NCBI GenBank assembly: GCA_017516285.1
Contig: JAFXDD010000006.1
Location: 1-64,000, forward strand
DNA: 64,000 bases
Reading direction: 5' to 3'
DNA from: Lachnospiraceae bacterium
GTDB lineage: Bacteria > Bacillota_A > Clostridia > Lachnospirales > Lachnospiraceae
A program made the translations under genes and the position numbers. Below, piece by piece: positions 16,387 through 25,093 of the stretch. Each line of letters opens with the position of its first letter. Positions within the stretch are counted from its first letter, which is position 1. Below the pieces are notes generated by a model that did not search any database, was not told the DNA's origin, and saw only the letters and a program-made list of their open reading frames with translations.

Positions 16387-17487
16387 TTGTTTCATTATTG
16401 GAGCGGAAAAAATGGCGGAAGCTTTTTGTCGAGTGAGCAGGCGCAAAAATTTATTAATTTAGTCAATAGAAGAATCGCGTTATCGATTGCTGCAGGAGCA
16501 CTAATACCAATTACGAGCAAAAAATTGGAGAATATAAATATAGTTCAGGATTCAATAATAACTTTGTTGGAAAACTATAAAAGAGTGAAAATTGTCGGTG
16601 GTGCAGGAACTGGAAAAACATGGATTGCCATGAAAAAAATAATTCAACAGAATTACTCCGGAAAAAAATGTCTGTATACATGTTACAGCAAATCGTTAGT
16701 AACTTTTGTTGCAGGGATATTACCTCCTGAAATAGAATGTATAGATATAGAAACCTTGTTTAGGAATAGTCTGAAAGAGAAAGATGCCAAAGGCGCGAAT
16801 GAAAATCAAGGAGATAGATTATATTTTGATTTGTTGCAAGATGCTAGCCTTGAAAAATATGATTGCATTATGATAGATGAAGCACAAGATTTTTGCTTGG
16901 ATTGGGCACTGAGTATAAACCAATTTTTAGTTGATGATGGAATTTTTTATGTGTTTTATGATGAAAATCAGAATATCTATTCTAGGGATTTCGAGGATGG
17001 ATTTATGATAAATACAGAGCCATATTTGTTGACTAATAACATTCGGAATACAAGAAACATCCATACTTGGGTAAAAGAAAAAACGTCGGTTGGAGAGCAG
17101 GTTATATCTAATGATATTGTAGGATGTGATCCTGAGGTTCATACAGTAAAGGATCTTAGTGGTGCAAAAATCAGATTGAATGAAATCTTAAATAAACTGG
17201 TTATAGAGGAATGTGTAGCACCAGATTCGATAGCGGTATTGGGACCAAGTGGGTTGGATGAAGATGTAGAAATTGGAAGTTTTATTCTTTCTTCTCGCAA
17301 CAGAGCGGCAAATAATGTGATTCAGTATCAAAGTGTGGCTGACTTTAAGGGGCTGGAATCAGATGTAATTATATATTTGAATAAGTGGCCTAGTGGCGTT
17401 CCTAAGAATAAGGCATACTATGACATGCTATATATTGCGGGGACCAGAGCGAAGTATTATTTGTACATAATAGAATGGAGTTGTTAG
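16387..17487 (+). CDS. UvrD-like helicase half of the split NERD-helicase
   Basis: The frame opens after a stop at 16360-16362 and reads KIWKVIRELFHYWSG..., so family-like sequence starts before TTG 16387. Motifs: Walker A GGAGTGKTWIA near residue 70, Walker B IMIDEAQDF near 162, motif III YDENQNIYSR near 190, NNIRNTRNIH near 217, QSVADFKGLESDVIIY near 317 and YIAGTRAKYYLYI at the end. Skipping one A in CTGGAAAGTAATTAGAG joins it to the NERD half (LEVIRELFHYW). So a one-base insertion, a programmed +1 shift or a sequencing error separates nuclease and motor. There is no ribosome site before TTG 16387, so independent translation is doubtful. Confidence 0.7.
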   Translation: MFHYWSGKNGGSFLSSEQAQKFINLVNRRIALSIAAGALIPITSKKLENINIVQDSIITLLENYKRVKIVGGAGTGKTWIAMKKIIQQNYSGKKCLYTCYSKSLVTFVAGILPPEIECIDIETLFRNSLKEKDAKGANENQGDRLYFDLLQDASLEKYDCIMIDEAQDFCLDWALSINQFLVDDGIFYVFYDENQNIYSRDFEDGFMINTEPYLLTNNIRNTRNIHTWVKEKTSVGEQVISNDIVGCDPEVHTVKDLSGAKIRLNEILNKLVIEECVAPDSIAVLGPSGLDEDVEIGSFILSSRNRAANNVIQYQSVADFKGLESDVIIYLNKWPSGVPKNKAYYDMLYIAGTRAKYYLYIIEWSC

Positions 17488-17505
17488 GCACAATATAGTT
17501 ACGAA

Positions 17506-17542
17506 GAAATGCGCCCGAGAATTAAAATCTTGGGCGCATCTT
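17506..17542. terminator. Bidirectional terminator between convergent genes
   Basis: ATGCGCCC(g)AGA ... TCT(t)GGGCGCAT forms a stem of 11 pairs with one mismatch around an A/T loop (17509-17539), flanked by A-rich and T-rich sides. It ends the operon on the left and the radical SAM gene on the right. Confidence 0.85.
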
Positions 17543-17558
17543 AAATAACAGAAATTGA

Positions 17559-19319
17559 TTATAGATTTAAGGATTTTAGCTTTTGCAATATTTCAGAATT
17601 GTCATCAGCTTTATCATATAGTTTGTTAATAAAGTCGATTCCTACATATTTTACAAAAGCAAAAGAGAAGCGGGATGTAGATTTTATCTGTAAAAGATAA
17701 TTGAGCAATCGGTCTAATACAGCAGGAAATTGATTGTTGCAATAGTCAATAATAACTTCCTTGTGGAATCTACATTCATGATTGTCAAAATAATCAAATA
17801 ACTTAAATAATTCGCTTACGGACATATAAAACAGTAACAATTTTACAATGGTAGGATTACTTGCGTTTAATATTAAGTCTTTCGTAAACTTGTTTTTGTG
17901 AATAATAGATTGAAATTCATATAATTCAGAAGCCGATAAACTTTTATATAATGAAATCCATTCGTTAACAATTTTTTGATTGTATTGATATTGTAAAAAT
18001 CTGTTTGTATTCGCTTCTTCTGATAGAGAGGCGATTATTTTATATTCACCGCGTAAACTGATTATATTTTCTGGCATGTCTAAAATCATCATGTATTCTT
18101 CAACATTTTTGCCAAAAGCGGTGTAAAAGAAACTAGCACTTGTTCCTACTTTGCCTTGGGTAGGAATTAAGATAACTTGTATTGCGCGCAAGTATTTTGC
18201 GTTCCATTCTTTACTAATATACCCTCTTTCTTTACTATCAAGTGGAATATATCTCATTGGAAAGGAGAAAATGCTTATCTTTTCTTCTGTATCGGCTTTT
18301 TGTGAGTTGATTTCCTGTGCAAGAGCCACATTTAATTGTAATCTTTCATACAAGTCTTGTGGCGTATCTGCTGCATAAGAATGACCTTTTCCTGAAAATG
18401 CATCTGCATTATATAATACATAGTTTGATAAGGTATTAATATTGTGATGAGCACATGTGCGTATTGCTTTAACATATACTTCTTTGTCTTCAATATGATC
18501 AAATGCAATTCGAGCGGGTTTAATAGCTACTTGAGATAATAATGCAGCTTTTGCATCAGTTAGTAAGTAAGCGTCTAATCCTTGGTTGAAATCAATATAT
18601 CGTTTATGTGGTTTTTTCGTTTTGGGATTAATGTAAACTGCATTTTTACCGAAACCGAGTTCGATTAACTCGTTTATAATCTCTTCAAAATTGCAAGATT
18701 TTAGTACGTTATTATCCATCAATAACAAATCCTTTTTAGGAGATGTAGAAGCTGCATCAATTTTTCGGATTTGTTCTTTTATGGAGATAAATGGAATATA
18801 GGTTGGCTCAAGTGTTTTAACGGCACAAAAGCCACAATTCATGCCACATCCGCGTGTACTATACATGAAATAAGCATTTTCGTAGGGATAGTGGTAATAA
18901 CTTGCTATATCATCTAGGATTGTATAGTCGGGTGTAGTAGAGTCAATTGTATCGTCACCCGGATAACCAAGTTTGCTAGGCTCATTTAGTAATCCGGTCA
19001 CTGGTCGTATGCCAGTTGCTTTTTCATATTCATCGGGCATTAATGTAGATGCGATTCCGCCAACAACGATTTTATTGATTGGAACAAGTGTTTTTGCATA
19101 TTCAATCATCTCAATAGAACGTTTCCATTCGAAAGTGAATAAAGTTGTTACATATACCTTGTCCCATGTGGTTATATCTGTAAGACCCTCGCGTATAGGT
19201 CCTTTGGAAAAAAAGACTTTATCATGCAATACGTGTTTGTGAAAAGTAGCAATTTTCATCAGTCCTAAAGGTGGATATTTGTTTTTATATGCTGGCTCAA
19301 GTAGTAATATGTTTGCCAT
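17559..19319 (-). CDS. Radical SAM protein with B12-binding-like N-terminus
   Basis: The 586-residue protein starts MANILLLEPAYKNKYPPLGL, the entry strand of a B12-binding-type Rossmann domain, then the iron-sulfur motif STRGCGMNCGFCAVK (C-x3-C-x2-C) near residue 165, and MDNNVLK as a following radical SAM strand. Residues about 330-586 are an extra domain I do not recognise. A DxHxxG cobalamin motif is not evident, so cobalamin binding is doubtful. ATG at 19319 is preceded by AAGGAG at 7 bases; a longer start at 19346 has none. It runs towards the helicase operon and shares its terminator. The substrate is unknown. Confidence 0.75.
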   Translation of the reverse strand: MANILLLEPAYKNKYPPLGLMKIATFHKHVLHDKVFFSKGPIREGLTDITTWDKVYVTTLFTFEWKRSIEMIEYAKTLVPINKIVVGGIASTLMPDEYEKATGIRPVTGLLNEPSKLGYPGDDTIDSTTPDYTILDDIASYYHYPYENAYFMYSTRGCGMNCGFCAVKTLEPTYIPFISIKEQIRKIDAASTSPKKDLLLMDNNVLKSCNFEEIINELIELGFGKNAVYINPKTKKPHKRYIDFNQGLDAYLLTDAKAALLSQVAIKPARIAFDHIEDKEVYVKAIRTCAHHNINTLSNYVLYNADAFSGKGHSYAADTPQDLYERLQLNVALAQEINSQKADTEEKISIFSFPMRYIPLDSKERGYISKEWNAKYLRAIQVILIPTQGKVGTSASFFYTAFGKNVEEYMMILDMPENIISLRGEYKIIASLSEEANTNRFLQYQYNQKIVNEWISLYKSLSASELYEFQSIIHKNKFTKDLILNASNPTIVKLLLFYMSVSELFKLFDYFDNHECRFHKEVIIDYCNNQFPAVLDRLLNYLLQIKSTSRFSFAFVKYVGIDFINKLYDKADDNSEILQKLKSLNL

Positions 19320-19555
19320 AAAGTCACTCCTTTCAGTGTTCTTCAAAGATTATATCACTTATAGGTTTAAAAGTCGATCTTTTTTTGATAAATATTTTGG
19401 ATGCAATATTAAAGACAGTAGAATTATATAGTGAAAATCTTTGGTAAAGGTGTTATAATCAATTATATATTCTGAGTAATTGATATAGTGAATTTAGGAA
19501 AAAATAGGTAGAGTGTAAAGGGGCTCAAAAATTATATTTTATGTAGGGGACAGAG
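19320..19555. promoter_or_regulatory. Divergent intergenic region
   Basis: It must hold the promoters for the radical SAM gene (leftward) and the methyltransferase gene (rightward). TATAAT at 19454-19459 is a possible -10 for the rightward unit but no good -35 is seen. AGGGGA precedes ATG 19556. Nothing else was recognised. Confidence 0.35.
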
Positions 19556-20149
19556 ATGAATACAGACAAAACATTAATTTACTATGAGAAGAATGCACAA
19601 GCATTTGTAGCAGGAACTGTAGCAGTTGATTTTTCGAAAAATCAAAATAAGTTTTTAGAAAAAATGCATAAGAATGCCATCATCCTTGACTTCGGCTGCG
19701 GTTCCGGTCGTGACACCAAATATTTCCTCGATCATGGCTATATTGTAGAAGCCATCGACGGCTCCGAGGAACTCTGCGAGTTTGCTAGTAACCATACCGG
19801 TATAGAAGTAAAGCACATGCTTTTCCAAGACCTAAAGGAAGTCAATAAATACGATGCCATCTGGGCCTGTTCATCCATCCTGCATCTTCCATACGCAGAA
19901 CTTATAGATGTGATGAAGAAGATGGTAATTGCTTTAAAAGACAACGGTCTAATCTACACTTCCTTCAAGTACGGAGCTTTTGAAGGTATGCGTAACGGTA
20001 GATACTTCATTGATATGACAGAGGACAGTTTGAAAAAATTATTACAGGATGTAAAAGGACTTGAGGTAGAGGAAATTTGGATTACATCAGATGTACGTCC
20101 GGGACGAGGTGAGGAGAAATGGTTGAATCTTTTTCTGCGAAAGAAATAG
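19556..20149 (+). CDS. Class I SAM-dependent methyltransferase
   Basis: The 197-residue protein has SAM motif I ILDFGCGSGRDT near residue 43, acidic motif II VEAIDGS near 63, and IWACSSILHLP (motif IV region) near 102. There is no NPPY/DPPY, so it is not a typical N6-adenine or N4-cytosine DNA methylase; the profile is of small-molecule or protein methylases. Its last 31 bases overlap the helicase gene at 20119, so the two proteins are made together. It may modify the helicase, a metabolite or RNA; nothing in the sequence decides this. Confidence 0.8.
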   Translation: MNTDKTLIYYEKNAQAFVAGTVAVDFSKNQNKFLEKMHKNAIILDFGCGSGRDTKYFLDHGYIVEAIDGSEELCEFASNHTGIEVKHMLFQDLKEVNKYDAIWACSSILHLPYAELIDVMKKMVIALKDNGLIYTSFKYGAFEGMRNGRYFIDMTEDSLKKLLQDVKGLEVEEIWITSDVRPGRGEEKWLNLFLRKK

Positions 20150-22599
20150 TTGAATATCCCAATGGTGGCAAGAGTTATTTTTATGTGATGGAGCAGACTG
20201 TTATCATTGTGGATGAGGGTATCTGTAAGTGTGACGGAGAGGATGAGGTTTTTCATTATACGTTGATTACAGATAAGCAGAATTACTATATGCATCGTTA
20301 TGATAAAGTTTACCGTTTTCTTGTGGAGGATAAGGATACCATAGAAGCAGTGGTGCAAGGTGCGAAAACCCATGCAGATATGGATTTTACTATTCGCGTT
20401 GACAATCGTGAAGAGAATGCAGATGCATCGCCGCTGGAGCTTTTGTTTGAACGAAATTTTAGCAATGTGTATGGTATGAATGCACTGAAATATCTTTGGA
20501 AGGAATACGGTGTAATTGATGCTCAGGGGCACAATTATTTTCTGGATTATTATGTGCGAACAGGTGATGGTGGTATTGCGGTGGAAGAGAACGGTGTTTC
20601 CTATCATCATCCGCAGATTATCGGTTTGGAGAGGTATCGGAAACAACTTCAAAAGCAAAATACTTGTACCCAGTGGGGGATTAAGCTGTTCCGTTTTTCT
20701 ACGGAAGATTGTCAGTTTGAAAGTCGTATCGAGGACGATATTCGAACTTTCTTTGGTGAGGATGTGAGCAGATTTGAGGAAAATGGTTTGCTCATTGACA
20801 GACCGGTGGAGTTGTATGAACATCAGGTGGCGACTTTGCAGGATATAGAGCAGAAGCGAAAGGAAGGGGTTAATACCTTCCTAATTGTGTTTCCTACAGC
20901 CAGCGGCAAGTCCAAGATTGTAGAGGAAGATATGCGTGCCTTTGCTAACGGAAAGACGGATTTTAAGGCCTTGGTGCTGGCACCCAACACGAATATTGTA
21001 AAGGATTGGCACAGACGAATTGAAGAGTCCTTAAAGGAATACCGGGATAAAATTGAAGTCAATACTTTTGCATATATTGTGAGAAATTACACCAATATTT
21101 CTCCCAAGGAGTATTCCTATATTGTCATAGATGAGGCACATCATGCGGTGGCGCCTATGTTGAAAAGAGTGATTCAGTATTTTACACCGGAGTTTATGGT
21201 GGGGCTTACGGCTACGGATCAAAGGCCGGATAAGAAGAAGCTGGAAAGTGTATTTGGTAGTTATAAGACTGGTTTGTCATTGATTCAGGCAATGGAGGAG
21301 GGCATCGTTGCCCAGGCAAATGTGTATCGTATTGAAACCAATATTGATTTGAGTCATGTGCGCTTTAATGGCAAGGACTATATTAATGCGGATTTGGAGA
21401 AAAGCATTCGTGTTACTTCACGAAATGAACTGATTGTGAATGTGTTGCAGGAGTACTTCAGTGAGGGAGAGGTGTCGAACCGACAGGGTATCATTTTCTG
21501 TGTAAATACCAAGCATACGGTGGAGATGGAGAAGCTTCTGAATGAGGCGGGCATCAGCGCAAAATCTTATACCGGACAGACGAAAAATGCAGAGAAGGTC
21601 ATGGCCGATTTTAAGGAGAAAAAGATTCGTTTCTTATGTGCCTGCAATATGATTTCCGAGGGATGGGATTATCCGGAACTTGGGATTCTGGCCATGGCAC
21701 GCCCTACATTGTCCAAGGTGCTCTATCTGCAGCAGATAGGCAGAGGTCTTCGCAAGACGGATGTGAAGAAGAATGTGTTTGTCATAGATGTGGTAGATGA
21801 GTACGGTGCAATGGCACGACCTTGTTCCATGCATAGTATTTTCCAAAATGCCATGTATGTTCCATTTGGTAATATTGCCTGCAGGACTTATTCTGTGGGA
21901 GATATGATTGAGATTGACGGAATTCAGGAGCGGGTGGAGCGCATTGTGGAAATTGATGTGACCAGCTTTGAAGATAAGTATGGTGATTACCTGAGCCAAG
22001 AGCAGTTGGCGAGGGAGTTTTACGTCAGCACAGGAACCATTACCAGCTGGATTAAGAAGGGCAAGATACAGCCTACGGTTGCTTATCCTTTTGGTAGCAA
22101 GCAAATATATTTGTTCAGTCCGGAGGATGCTAAGCGAATCCGCCAGGAGTTAGAAATCCCTGAGCATACTGAGGAAACCATGAAACAGGACTTCTTTGAT
22201 TTCTTGGAAGAGAGGGATTATTCCCTATCCTATAAGATGCCGTTCTTGTTGTTTTTTTTAAAGAATCTGAATTCCATCGGAGATGCCAATATCGAAGATG
22301 TGTTGAACGATTACATAGCATTTTATGAAGATAGAATCGAGCGTGGTTTGCCTGTGGACAGGCCTTCTTGTCCTTATAATGCGGAGACCTTGAAGGACAG
22401 AAAACTGATAAAGGCTAACATGCTGACCAATCCTTTTGAGAAGTTTGAACGTAAGAGGTTCTTGTATCATTCTAAGGATTTGGGTGTAATTTCCATGAAT
22501 CATGCGCTGTTTGCCAGGATGGAGGAAGAGGATTTCCGGAGGGTGAAAGAACAGATGGAAGAAGATCTTTGTAATTATTATCGGGATATGGGTGTGTGA
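20119..22599 (+). CDS. Nuclease-SF2 helicase fusion (DEAH type)
   Basis: The 826-residue protein has an N-terminal region with a putative PD-(D/E)XK domain (about 135-215: FLDYYVRTGDGGIAVEENG, then KLFRFSTEDC), SF2 helicase motifs VFPTASGKSKIV (Walker A, about 255), IVIDEAHHA (DEAH, about 335), GLTATDQRPD (about 360), FCVNTKHTVEM (about 460), NMISEGWDYPEL (about 510) and QQIGRGLRKT (motif VI, about 540), and a C-terminal region with a possible HTH (FYVSTGTITSWIKKGKI). The combination resembles restriction-type or defence helicases. It overlaps the methyltransferase gene by 31 bases. Length and motifs look intact. Confidence 0.8.
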   Translation: MVESFSAKEIVEYPNGGKSYFYVMEQTVIIVDEGICKCDGEDEVFHYTLITDKQNYYMHRYDKVYRFLVEDKDTIEAVVQGAKTHADMDFTIRVDNREENADASPLELLFERNFSNVYGMNALKYLWKEYGVIDAQGHNYFLDYYVRTGDGGIAVEENGVSYHHPQIIGLERYRKQLQKQNTCTQWGIKLFRFSTEDCQFESRIEDDIRTFFGEDVSRFEENGLLIDRPVELYEHQVATLQDIEQKRKEGVNTFLIVFPTASGKSKIVEEDMRAFANGKTDFKALVLAPNTNIVKDWHRRIEESLKEYRDKIEVNTFAYIVRNYTNISPKEYSYIVIDEAHHAVAPMLKRVIQYFTPEFMVGLTATDQRPDKKKLESVFGSYKTGLSLIQAMEEGIVAQANVYRIETNIDLSHVRFNGKDYINADLEKSIRVTSRNELIVNVLQEYFSEGEVSNRQGIIFCVNTKHTVEMEKLLNEAGISAKSYTGQTKNAEKVMADFKEKKIRFLCACNMISEGWDYPELGILAMARPTLSKVLYLQQIGRGLRKTDVKKNVFVIDVVDEYGAMARPCSMHSIFQNAMYVPFGNIACRTYSVGDMIEIDGIQERVERIVEIDVTSFEDKYGDYLSQEQLAREFYVSTGTITSWIKKGKIQPTVAYPFGSKQIYLFSPEDAKRIRQELEIPEHTEETMKQDFFDFLEERDYSLSYKMPFLLFFLKNLNSIGDANIEDVLNDYIAFYEDRIERGLPVDRPSCPYNAETLKDRKLIKANMLTNPFEKFERKRFLYHSKDLGVISMNHALFARMEEEDFRRVKEQMEEDLCNYYRDMGV

Positions 22600-22632
22600 G
22601 AATAGGATAATTTATAGAGGGAGAAAGGTTGG

Positions 22633-22938
22633 ATGAAACCCAGAACAGAAAAGAGCATGGAGCTATATGAAATAATGCTTCGCAGAGGTTATCCGGAACC
22701 CTTTTGTGGCCAGATTACAAGGAATCTGAATACGGATTGGACAGCACAAAGAATGATAGGATATTTGTCACATTACAAAAAGCTTCCAATGGAAGAGGTA
22801 GTTGATGAGATGCTGGCAATATTAAGTGACAGGAACCGCATTATGCAGAAAAAGGAGCTGGAAAGCACAAATGCCAAATGGAACGAGTATTTGAATGAAA
22901 GGTACTATGCAAGTTCTGAATGGCTGGAGGAGATGTAA
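22633..22938 (+). CDS. Conserved small protein of unknown function
   Basis: The 101-residue soluble protein is mainly helical (ELYEIMLRRGYPEPFCGQI, NTDWTAQRMIGYL, VVDEMLAILSDRN). GGGAGAAAGG precedes ATG 22633. I recognise it only as a recurring Clostridia family; its end abuts the broken deformylase-like gene by one base, so the two were probably an operon. No catalytic motif is seen. Confidence 0.65.
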   Translation: MKPRTEKSMELYEIMLRRGYPEPFCGQITRNLNTDWTAQRMIGYLSHYKKLPMEEVVDEMLAILSDRNRIMQKKELESTNAKWNEYLNERYYASSEWLEEM

Positions 22939-22939
22939 A

Positions 22940-23425
22940 ATGGTAAGACCAATTATGAGAGATCCGCTATTCCAGGCGCAGAAGTCAGAACCTGCAACAG
23001 AAGCAGACAAACAGGTGGTTCAGGATCTTTTGGATACGTTAAATGCAAATCAAGACAGATGTGTTGGCATGGCTGCAAATATGCGCGAGTAGCGATGAAA
23101 ATGCCGTGTTTACACGTGCATTTGAGGAGCACCGCGGTCAACGAGGCGATAGCCGAGTATAGGTGTTAAGAAGAATATCATTGTTGTGGCAGCAGGCCCA
23201 TTTATGTTTGCAATGATCAATGCAAAGATTACAAAGAAAAAGGGTGCCTTTAAGACAGAAGCAAGCTGTCTGTCACTTGATGGTGAGAGACCTTGTACCA
23301 GATATAAGGAAATCGAAGTGGATTATTTAGAACAGAATTTTAAGCCGCAGCACGGGAAGTATATTGATTGGACTGCTCATATTATTCAGCATGAGCTGGA
23401 TTATGTGGCAGGAATTGTAATTTAG
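22940..23425 (+). pseudogene. def: Peptide deformylase-like gene interrupted by a 75-bp insertion
   Basis: Bases 22940-23083 code for the N-terminal deformylase region (MVRPIMRDPLF..., CVGMAANM as motif I) behind GGAGGAGAT. A stop then appears, and from 23159 the gene resumes (IGVKKNIIVVAAGPFMF..., SCLSLDGERPC as motif II, IIQHELDYVAG as motif III). Removing 23084-23158 joins the halves in frame. Even without the insert, the zinc ligand is lost: HELDY in place of HELDH, and EGCLS has become EASCLS. So this is a decayed secondary deformylase, not the housekeeping copy. Confidence 0.8.
23084..23158. repeat. 75-bp palindromic insertion inside the deformylase-like gene
   Basis: The inserted stretch is GC-rich compared with its surroundings, contains the stem AAATGC (23099-23104) / GCATTT (23118-23123) with inner GTGT/ACAC, and the perfect octamer palindrome ACCGCGGT (23131-23138) after GGAGC. 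It interrupts conserved coding sequence between Met and Ile of the motif MAANMIG. A related octamer context (GGAGACCGCGGT) occurs in the insertion at 25808-25865. Confidence 0.65.
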
Positions 23426-23432
23426 AGGCAGG

Positions 23433-24491
23433 ATGCATACGAAAGATGAAAAAGGTGGTGGGAATGTGGCAAAGGCAGGCAATTACTATTATGACCAATT
23501 GAATAAAGAGCAGCAGAGAGCCTACTATGCGATGAAGGAAGGTTTGTTAAATCTTCAGGATTCCTTTGCGGTACCAAAGCTTTCGGGGAAAGAATTGTCG
23601 GATATTTATTTTATGATTCGCATGGATTGTCCGGCGATCTTTTATTCGGTGACTTTTTCCTACAGGTATTATGCGGATTCCACGGCAGTGGAGATGGTGC
23701 CACAGTATCTTTTTTCAAAGGATAAAATCAAGGAACATCGTCAGGCCATGGAGTCAAGGGTAAAAAAGCTGGCTCGCCAGGCGGCAAATTTGGATGAAAA
23801 GGGGAAAGAGCTCTTTATCCATGATTTTATTGTGCAAAATGTGAAGTATGATAAGTTGAAGAAGGAGTACTCCCATGAAATTATCGGGGCGTTGGGAAAC
23901 GGTGTGGCTGTCTGTGAGGGAATGGCAAAGGCAGTAAAAATTCTGTGCGATGAACTGAATATCTGGTGTATCATCGCCCTGTCTGAAGCCAATCCGGAAA
24001 AAGGGATCAAGTACAGACATGCATGGAATGTGATTCGAATTGACGGTCAGTTCTATCATCTGGATGTGACTTTTGACAACACACTTTCAAGAGACGATAC
24101 GGTGAGATATGACTATGTGAATTTATCGGACAAGCAGATTTTCAGAGATCATGAGCCTGTCATCTGGAAGATACCGGTTTGCAATGATAACGACCATTTC
24201 TATTATAAAGAGAAGAAAATATCCTGGACTACAATGGACGAGGTAAGAAACCGAACAAAACAGGCGGTAAAGAAGGGAAAAGTACTTTTATTCCATTGGC
24301 GGGGCGGTTATCTGACGAGAGAAATTTTAGCGGAGCTTCTGGAGATATTTGATAAAGAAGCACAGGCAAAGGACAAGCGGGCACGCGTTTCTGTCAATTG
24401 GCCGCAGGCAGTGTTACGAGTGCGGTTTGAAGATGGAACCGGTGAGGAACAGATTGAAATGGAAGAAGCCAATGAAGGCGAGAAAGAATAG
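23433..24491 (+). CDS. Transglutaminase-like cysteine protease-fold protein
   Basis: The 352-residue protein has the triad layout of the transglutaminase fold: Cys in GVAVCEGMAKAVKILCDEL (about residue 160), His in YRHAWNVIRIDGQFYHLD (about 195) and the Asp of HLDVTFDNT (about 210). The N-terminal 120 residues are an uncharacterised helical domain, and the C-terminal tail is very acidic. No signal peptide is seen, so it is probably cytoplasmic. ATG 23433 has GAGGCAGG very close; GTG 23466 with AAAGGTGGTGGG is an equally good start. Function is not predictable beyond fold. Confidence 0.8.
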   Translation: MHTKDEKGGGNVAKAGNYYYDQLNKEQQRAYYAMKEGLLNLQDSFAVPKLSGKELSDIYFMIRMDCPAIFYSVTFSYRYYADSTAVEMVPQYLFSKDKIKEHRQAMESRVKKLARQAANLDEKGKELFIHDFIVQNVKYDKLKKEYSHEIIGALGNGVAVCEGMAKAVKILCDELNIWCIIALSEANPEKGIKYRHAWNVIRIDGQFYHLDVTFDNTLSRDDTVRYDYVNLSDKQIFRDHEPVIWKIPVCNDNDHFYYKEKKISWTTMDEVRNRTKQAVKKGKVLLFHWRGGYLTREILAELLEIFDKEAQAKDKRARVSVNWPQAVLRVRFEDGTGEEQIEMEEANEGEKE

Positions 24492-24523
24492 CAGCAAGGA
24501 GTATGAAAGGAGATTATTTTACT

Positions 24524-25081
24524 ATGAGAAAGAATTTTGGAGCAAAACCATGGGTATATCCAATGCCGGTATTCATCATTGCAACTTATGATGAGAATGG
24601 TAAGGCGAACGCGATGAATGCAGCTTGGGGCGGCATTAGCTGTGATACAGAGATTTGCATTTGTATGGGAGAAAATCATCAGACAACAGAGAATCTTAAG
24701 AAGAATCCGGAATTTACAGTAAGTATGGCAGATGTGGAACACATTGCTGCCTGTGATTATGTTGGCATTGTATCCGGTAAAAATACACCGGATAAGATGG
24801 AGAAGGCAGGATTTACAACCAGTAAAGCAGAATTTGTAAATGCACCGATCATCAATGAACTGCCGATGACCATCGAGTGCAGAATGACCAGTTATGACGA
24901 AGAAACCTGCCATTTATTTGCTGATATTATTAATGTCAGTGCAGATGAGAAAATTCTTACGGATGGTAAGATTGATATTGCTAAGCTGCGTCCGATCGCA
25001 TATGATCCGGTAAGTCATGCTTATGTGGAATGCAGTCAGAAGGTTGGGAATGCCTTTAAGGATGGACTTATCTTGAGGTAA
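24524..25081 (+). CDS. Flavin reductase family protein
   Basis: The 185-residue protein matches the flavin reductase-like (FMN-binding split barrel) family: VYPMPVFIIATYDENGKANA, NAAWGGISC, CICMGENHQTTENLKKN, FTVSMADVEH. These proteins bind FMN and reduce it with NAD(P)H or act as flavoredoxins. ATG 24524 is preceded by AAAGGAGA at 9 bases, whereas ATG 24503 is not. It stands 32 bases after the transglutaminase-like gene and 12 before the next small gene. Confidence 0.85.
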   Translation: MRKNFGAKPWVYPMPVFIIATYDENGKANAMNAAWGGISCDTEICICMGENHQTTENLKKNPEFTVSMADVEHIAACDYVGIVSGKNTPDKMEKAGFTTSKAEFVNAPIINELPMTIECRMTSYDEETCHLFADIINVSADEKILTDGKIDIAKLRPIAYDPVSHAYVECSQKVGNAFKDGLILR

Positions 25082-25093
25082 AAAAGGAGAATT

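Noticed and set aside
7057..17487. Complete classical DISARM system
   Set aside because: No methylase (NPPY/C5 motifs) and no phospholipase-D HKD motif is found in the window, so only the DrmA/DrmB core is supported.
17559..19346. Longer start of the radical SAM gene at 19346
   Set aside because: The ribosome site AAGGAG is spaced correctly only for the ATG at 19319.
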